In this document: one piece after another, positions 13,146 to 14,391 of the stretch | Position numbering within the stretch: the stretch's first letter is position 1 | How the letters are laid out: each line of letters starts with the position of its first letter | Position numbers and translations under genes: made by a program | Source of the DNA: Wenzhouxiangella sp. | Lineage (GTDB): Bacteria; Pseudomonadota; Gammaproteobacteria; Xanthomonadales; Wenzhouxiangellaceae | Assembly: GCA_007135355.1 (NCBI GenBank) | Contig: SLJA01000195.1 | Coordinates: forward strand, 1-14,391 | Direction of reading: 5' to 3' | DNA: 14,391 bases | The notes under the pieces: model-generated | Databases searched by the model: none | Seen by the model: the letters and a program-made list of their open reading frames with translations, nothing else | Told to the model about the DNA's origin: nothing

Positions 13146-13797
13146 TTAGATTTCCCTAATACTTAAAATACCCGCACACAAAGTGGCCCGCTCGTCGGTG
13201 CGAACGCGGGCCGGCGAAATTAAGGATGTTGCATCAGCGCGCTCAGGCGACGGATGCGAAATGCCAAGACTGGGTGAGGCGGGCAAACTCGTTGACCAAA
13301 GCAAGCGATCAGTAGTGCTCAATGCAGGACTGAAAAAGATACGACTCAGGATGGGACAGGTTTCCGCGCGACCGATCGTTGAGCTTCTGAAAGCACGAAG
13401 CCGAGTCAAGGCATGGAGCAGCGCAAGAAGTCTCAGAGCCAGCACCTGGCACCGAACTTTTTTGAGTGATTGTTCCTGAGATTCAAAATCTTTTGTCGCT
13501 TTGGCCACTCGAAAATAGTGGCGCTTTCTTTAGTGACCATCATACAAGGCGTGAAGATTTTGTCAAGGATTTTCGGCGGGAGACTAGTGGTCCGATCAAG
13601 CAAGCACTCAAGGAAAAAATTGCTTGTGTGTGCAGTCCCGCCAGAACCTTGACAGCCTTCGAAGGTTCACCCATCCTACGCAAGAACGTAAATCGAAAGA
13701 CGCATCCGGCGATGCAGGACCCTCAGCCCGAGCGCACGGTTCTGCAAGGCCGCGACGACCTCTACATGCTCCATCCTCCGCACCGACAGGAACCACG
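13146..13797. other. Long intergenic region without a convincing gene
   Basis: About 650 bases between the puf control region and the next gene. Open frames exist on both strands (plus 13183-13479 with a GTG start, minus 13146-13508) but neither protein resembles a family I know, they overlap each other and have no good ribosome binding site. The part from about 13440 to 13620 is visibly more AT-rich than the neighbouring genes. It contains a small hairpin (GCCACT 13504-13509 with AGTGGC 13517-13522, followed by a T-rich stretch) and the inverted repeat at 13561-13654. It may hold decayed inserted DNA or an untranslated RNA. Confidence 0.5.
13561..13654. repeat. 94-bp imperfect inverted repeat (MITE-like or structured RNA)
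   Basis: TGTCAAGG (13561-13568) pairs with CCTTGACA (13647-13654). Next, GGCGGG-AG-ACT (13575-13585) pairs with AGTCCCGCC (13634-13642) with a two-base bulge, and ATTTTC/AGAA between them can partly pair. An inner CAAGCA (13601-13606) pairs with TGCTTG (13621-13626) around an A-rich loop. The terminal repeats face inward as in a small non-autonomous element, but I see no flanking target duplication. Confidence 0.5.
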
Positions 13798-14256
13798 ATG
13801 ACACTACTCGACCTCATCCGCGGCGGGACAGCCGTCTGGGCTGTATTCCTTTTAATCGCGGTGGTCTTTCTCTTGGGCGGCCTCTTCCGCTACCGGCGCA
13901 CCCGTTCAAGGTCGGACCTTCCTCGCGTCATTGGCGACCTGATGACCACCTTCCTGGTGGTCCTTGCCGGGCTGCACCTGGGGCTCGGCGTTCCTTTTTT
14001 TCCACTTCTTTTCGTCCCGTATGGCCTGGTCCTCGCCGCGCTGTTCATCTACAGAATGCGGGTGGTAAAACAGGTGACCAGCGAGATGCATGCGCGGCAA
14101 AAGGCGATGTCGGCGGCCAACCGCGCCAAGGCTACAAGCAATGCCACGCCAACAGAAGCCGGCACTCCTGAGCCGGCGGGCGTTCCAGTACGTCCCGAAG
14201 CCAACTCCGCCACGGAGACCGAACCCAGGCAGCAGGATTCGAAAGGGCCAGACTGA
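13798..14256 (+). CDS. Small membrane protein of unknown function
   Basis: A 152-residue protein that I do not recognise. Two or three hydrophobic helices are visible at about residues 12-28, 46-62 and 66-84, with a basic loop YRRTRSRSDLPR between the first two. The C-terminal half, from about residue 90, is hydrophilic, begins with a possibly helical stretch and ends in a Pro/Glu/Ala-rich low-complexity tail. ATG at 13798 is preferred because ACAGGAA lies just upstream and the reading frame before it (open to 13624) looks non-coding. A weak promoter-like TTGACA (13649-13654) lies upstream. It is convergent with the deformylase gene and divergent from the puf operon, so a photosynthetic role cannot be inferred. 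Confidence 0.7.
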   Translation: MTLLDLIRGGTAVWAVFLLIAVVFLLGGLFRYRRTRSRSDLPRVIGDLMTTFLVVLAGLHLGLGVPFFPLLFVPYGLVLAALFIYRMRVVKQVTSEMHARQKAMSAANRAKATSNATPTEAGTPEPAGVPVRPEANSATETEPRQQDSKGPD

Positions 14257-14273
14257 CGGCCCGTACCTCCGGA

Positions 14274-14391
14274 TCAAGCGCGACGAAACTTCAGGCGCAG
14301 CAGCATTCTGCGGAAAAAGGACAGGCGATCTATGAAGAGCCTCCCTTGCAGATGGTCGACCTCATGCTGCAGGCAAACGGCATGCATGCCC
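14274..14391 (-). CDS. def: Peptide deformylase, C-terminal part (gene runs off the right edge)
   Basis: The last 39 codons of a gene read leftwards, ending with TGA at 14274-14276. The fragment contains CLQHEVDHLQGRLFIDRLS, the third conserved motif of peptide deformylase, in which the two His and the Glu of HEVDH bind the catalytic metal and act in removal of the N-formyl group from new proteins. A basic C-terminal tail (FFRRMLLRLKFRRA) follows. The start and the GxGxAAxQ and EGCLS motifs would lie outside the window. It is a housekeeping gene and probably marks the chromosomal flank of the photosynthesis cluster. Confidence 0.88.
   Translation of the reverse strand, partial: GMHAVCLQHEVDHLQGRLFIDRLSFFRRMLLRLKFRRA

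Noticed and set aside
13183..13479. 98-codon plus-strand frame (GTG start) in the puf upstream region
   Set aside because: No recognisable domain, no ribosome binding site, Ser/Arg-rich composition and overlap with an equally long minus-strand frame; not called as a gene.
13146..13508. 120-codon minus-strand frame directly upstream of the puf control region
   Set aside because: Checked for pufQ or a regulator; the translation is Ser/Arg/Leu-rich without any known motif and ends at the operator, so it is probably noncoding.

Overview
The window is a piece of a photosynthesis gene cluster from a GC-rich purple (bacteriochlorophyll a-type, quinone-type reaction centre) bacterium. The reaction-centre subunits have a tetraheme cytochrome subunit and Chromatium/Blastochloris-like L and M sequences. 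Together with the gene content this points to a gammaproteobacterium, either an aerobic anoxygenic phototroph or a purple sulfur-type relative. That placement comes from remembered family sequences, not a tree.

Layout, left to right. (1) 1-3025, minus strand: bchG, bchP, tspO/crtK and the 5' part of bchO, read towards the left edge; these cover the last steps of bacteriochlorophyll synthesis and an accessory factor of magnesium chelatase. (2) About 3026-3227: divergent regulatory region with a strong sigma70-like promoter for the rightward operon. (3) 3228-9453, plus strand: bchF, a 29-codon ORF, lhaA, puhA, puhB, puhC, a 27-codon ORF, puhE and an alpha/beta-hydrolase-fold protein, many of them joined by ATGA-type junctions. 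This operon makes the RC H subunit and the RC/LH1 assembly factors. (4) 9455-9486: a perfect hairpin terminator where the two operons converge. (5) 9505-13003, minus strand: pufBALMC, encoding LH1 beta and alpha, RC L and M, and the tetraheme cytochrome. (6) 13004-13797: a long control and intergenic region with a palindromic puf operator/promoter and a 94-bp inverted repeat. (7) 13798-14391: a small membrane protein of unknown function, and the 3' end of a peptide deformylase gene that probably marks the edge of the cluster.

The arrangement is unusual. The puh and puf operons, commonly at opposite ends of a photosynthesis cluster, lie tail to tail, so H, L, M, cytochrome and LH1 genes fit in about 8 kb. 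The bchNBHLM block usually found between bchF and lhaA, and the acsF gene often found near puhC/puhE, are not here; a tiny coupled ORF sits at each of these two junctions.

The most interesting observation is in the reaction-centre proteins. PufM has Phe where the near-universal Tyr M210 should be. PufL has Ile at the Glu L212 position of the QB proton relay, together with a new Glu at the L226 position. PufM also has Cys at M259 beside QA. The ligands for the bacteriochlorophylls and the iron are intact, so this looks like a functional but re-tuned reaction centre rather than a decayed one. Other notable signals are a class II-like FNR/FixK-type site at -41.5 of the inferred puf promoter, intercistronic mRNA hairpins between pufA and pufL and between puhA and puhB, an acidic C-terminal tail on PufC, and an alpha/beta-hydrolase lacking a canonical catalytic triad.
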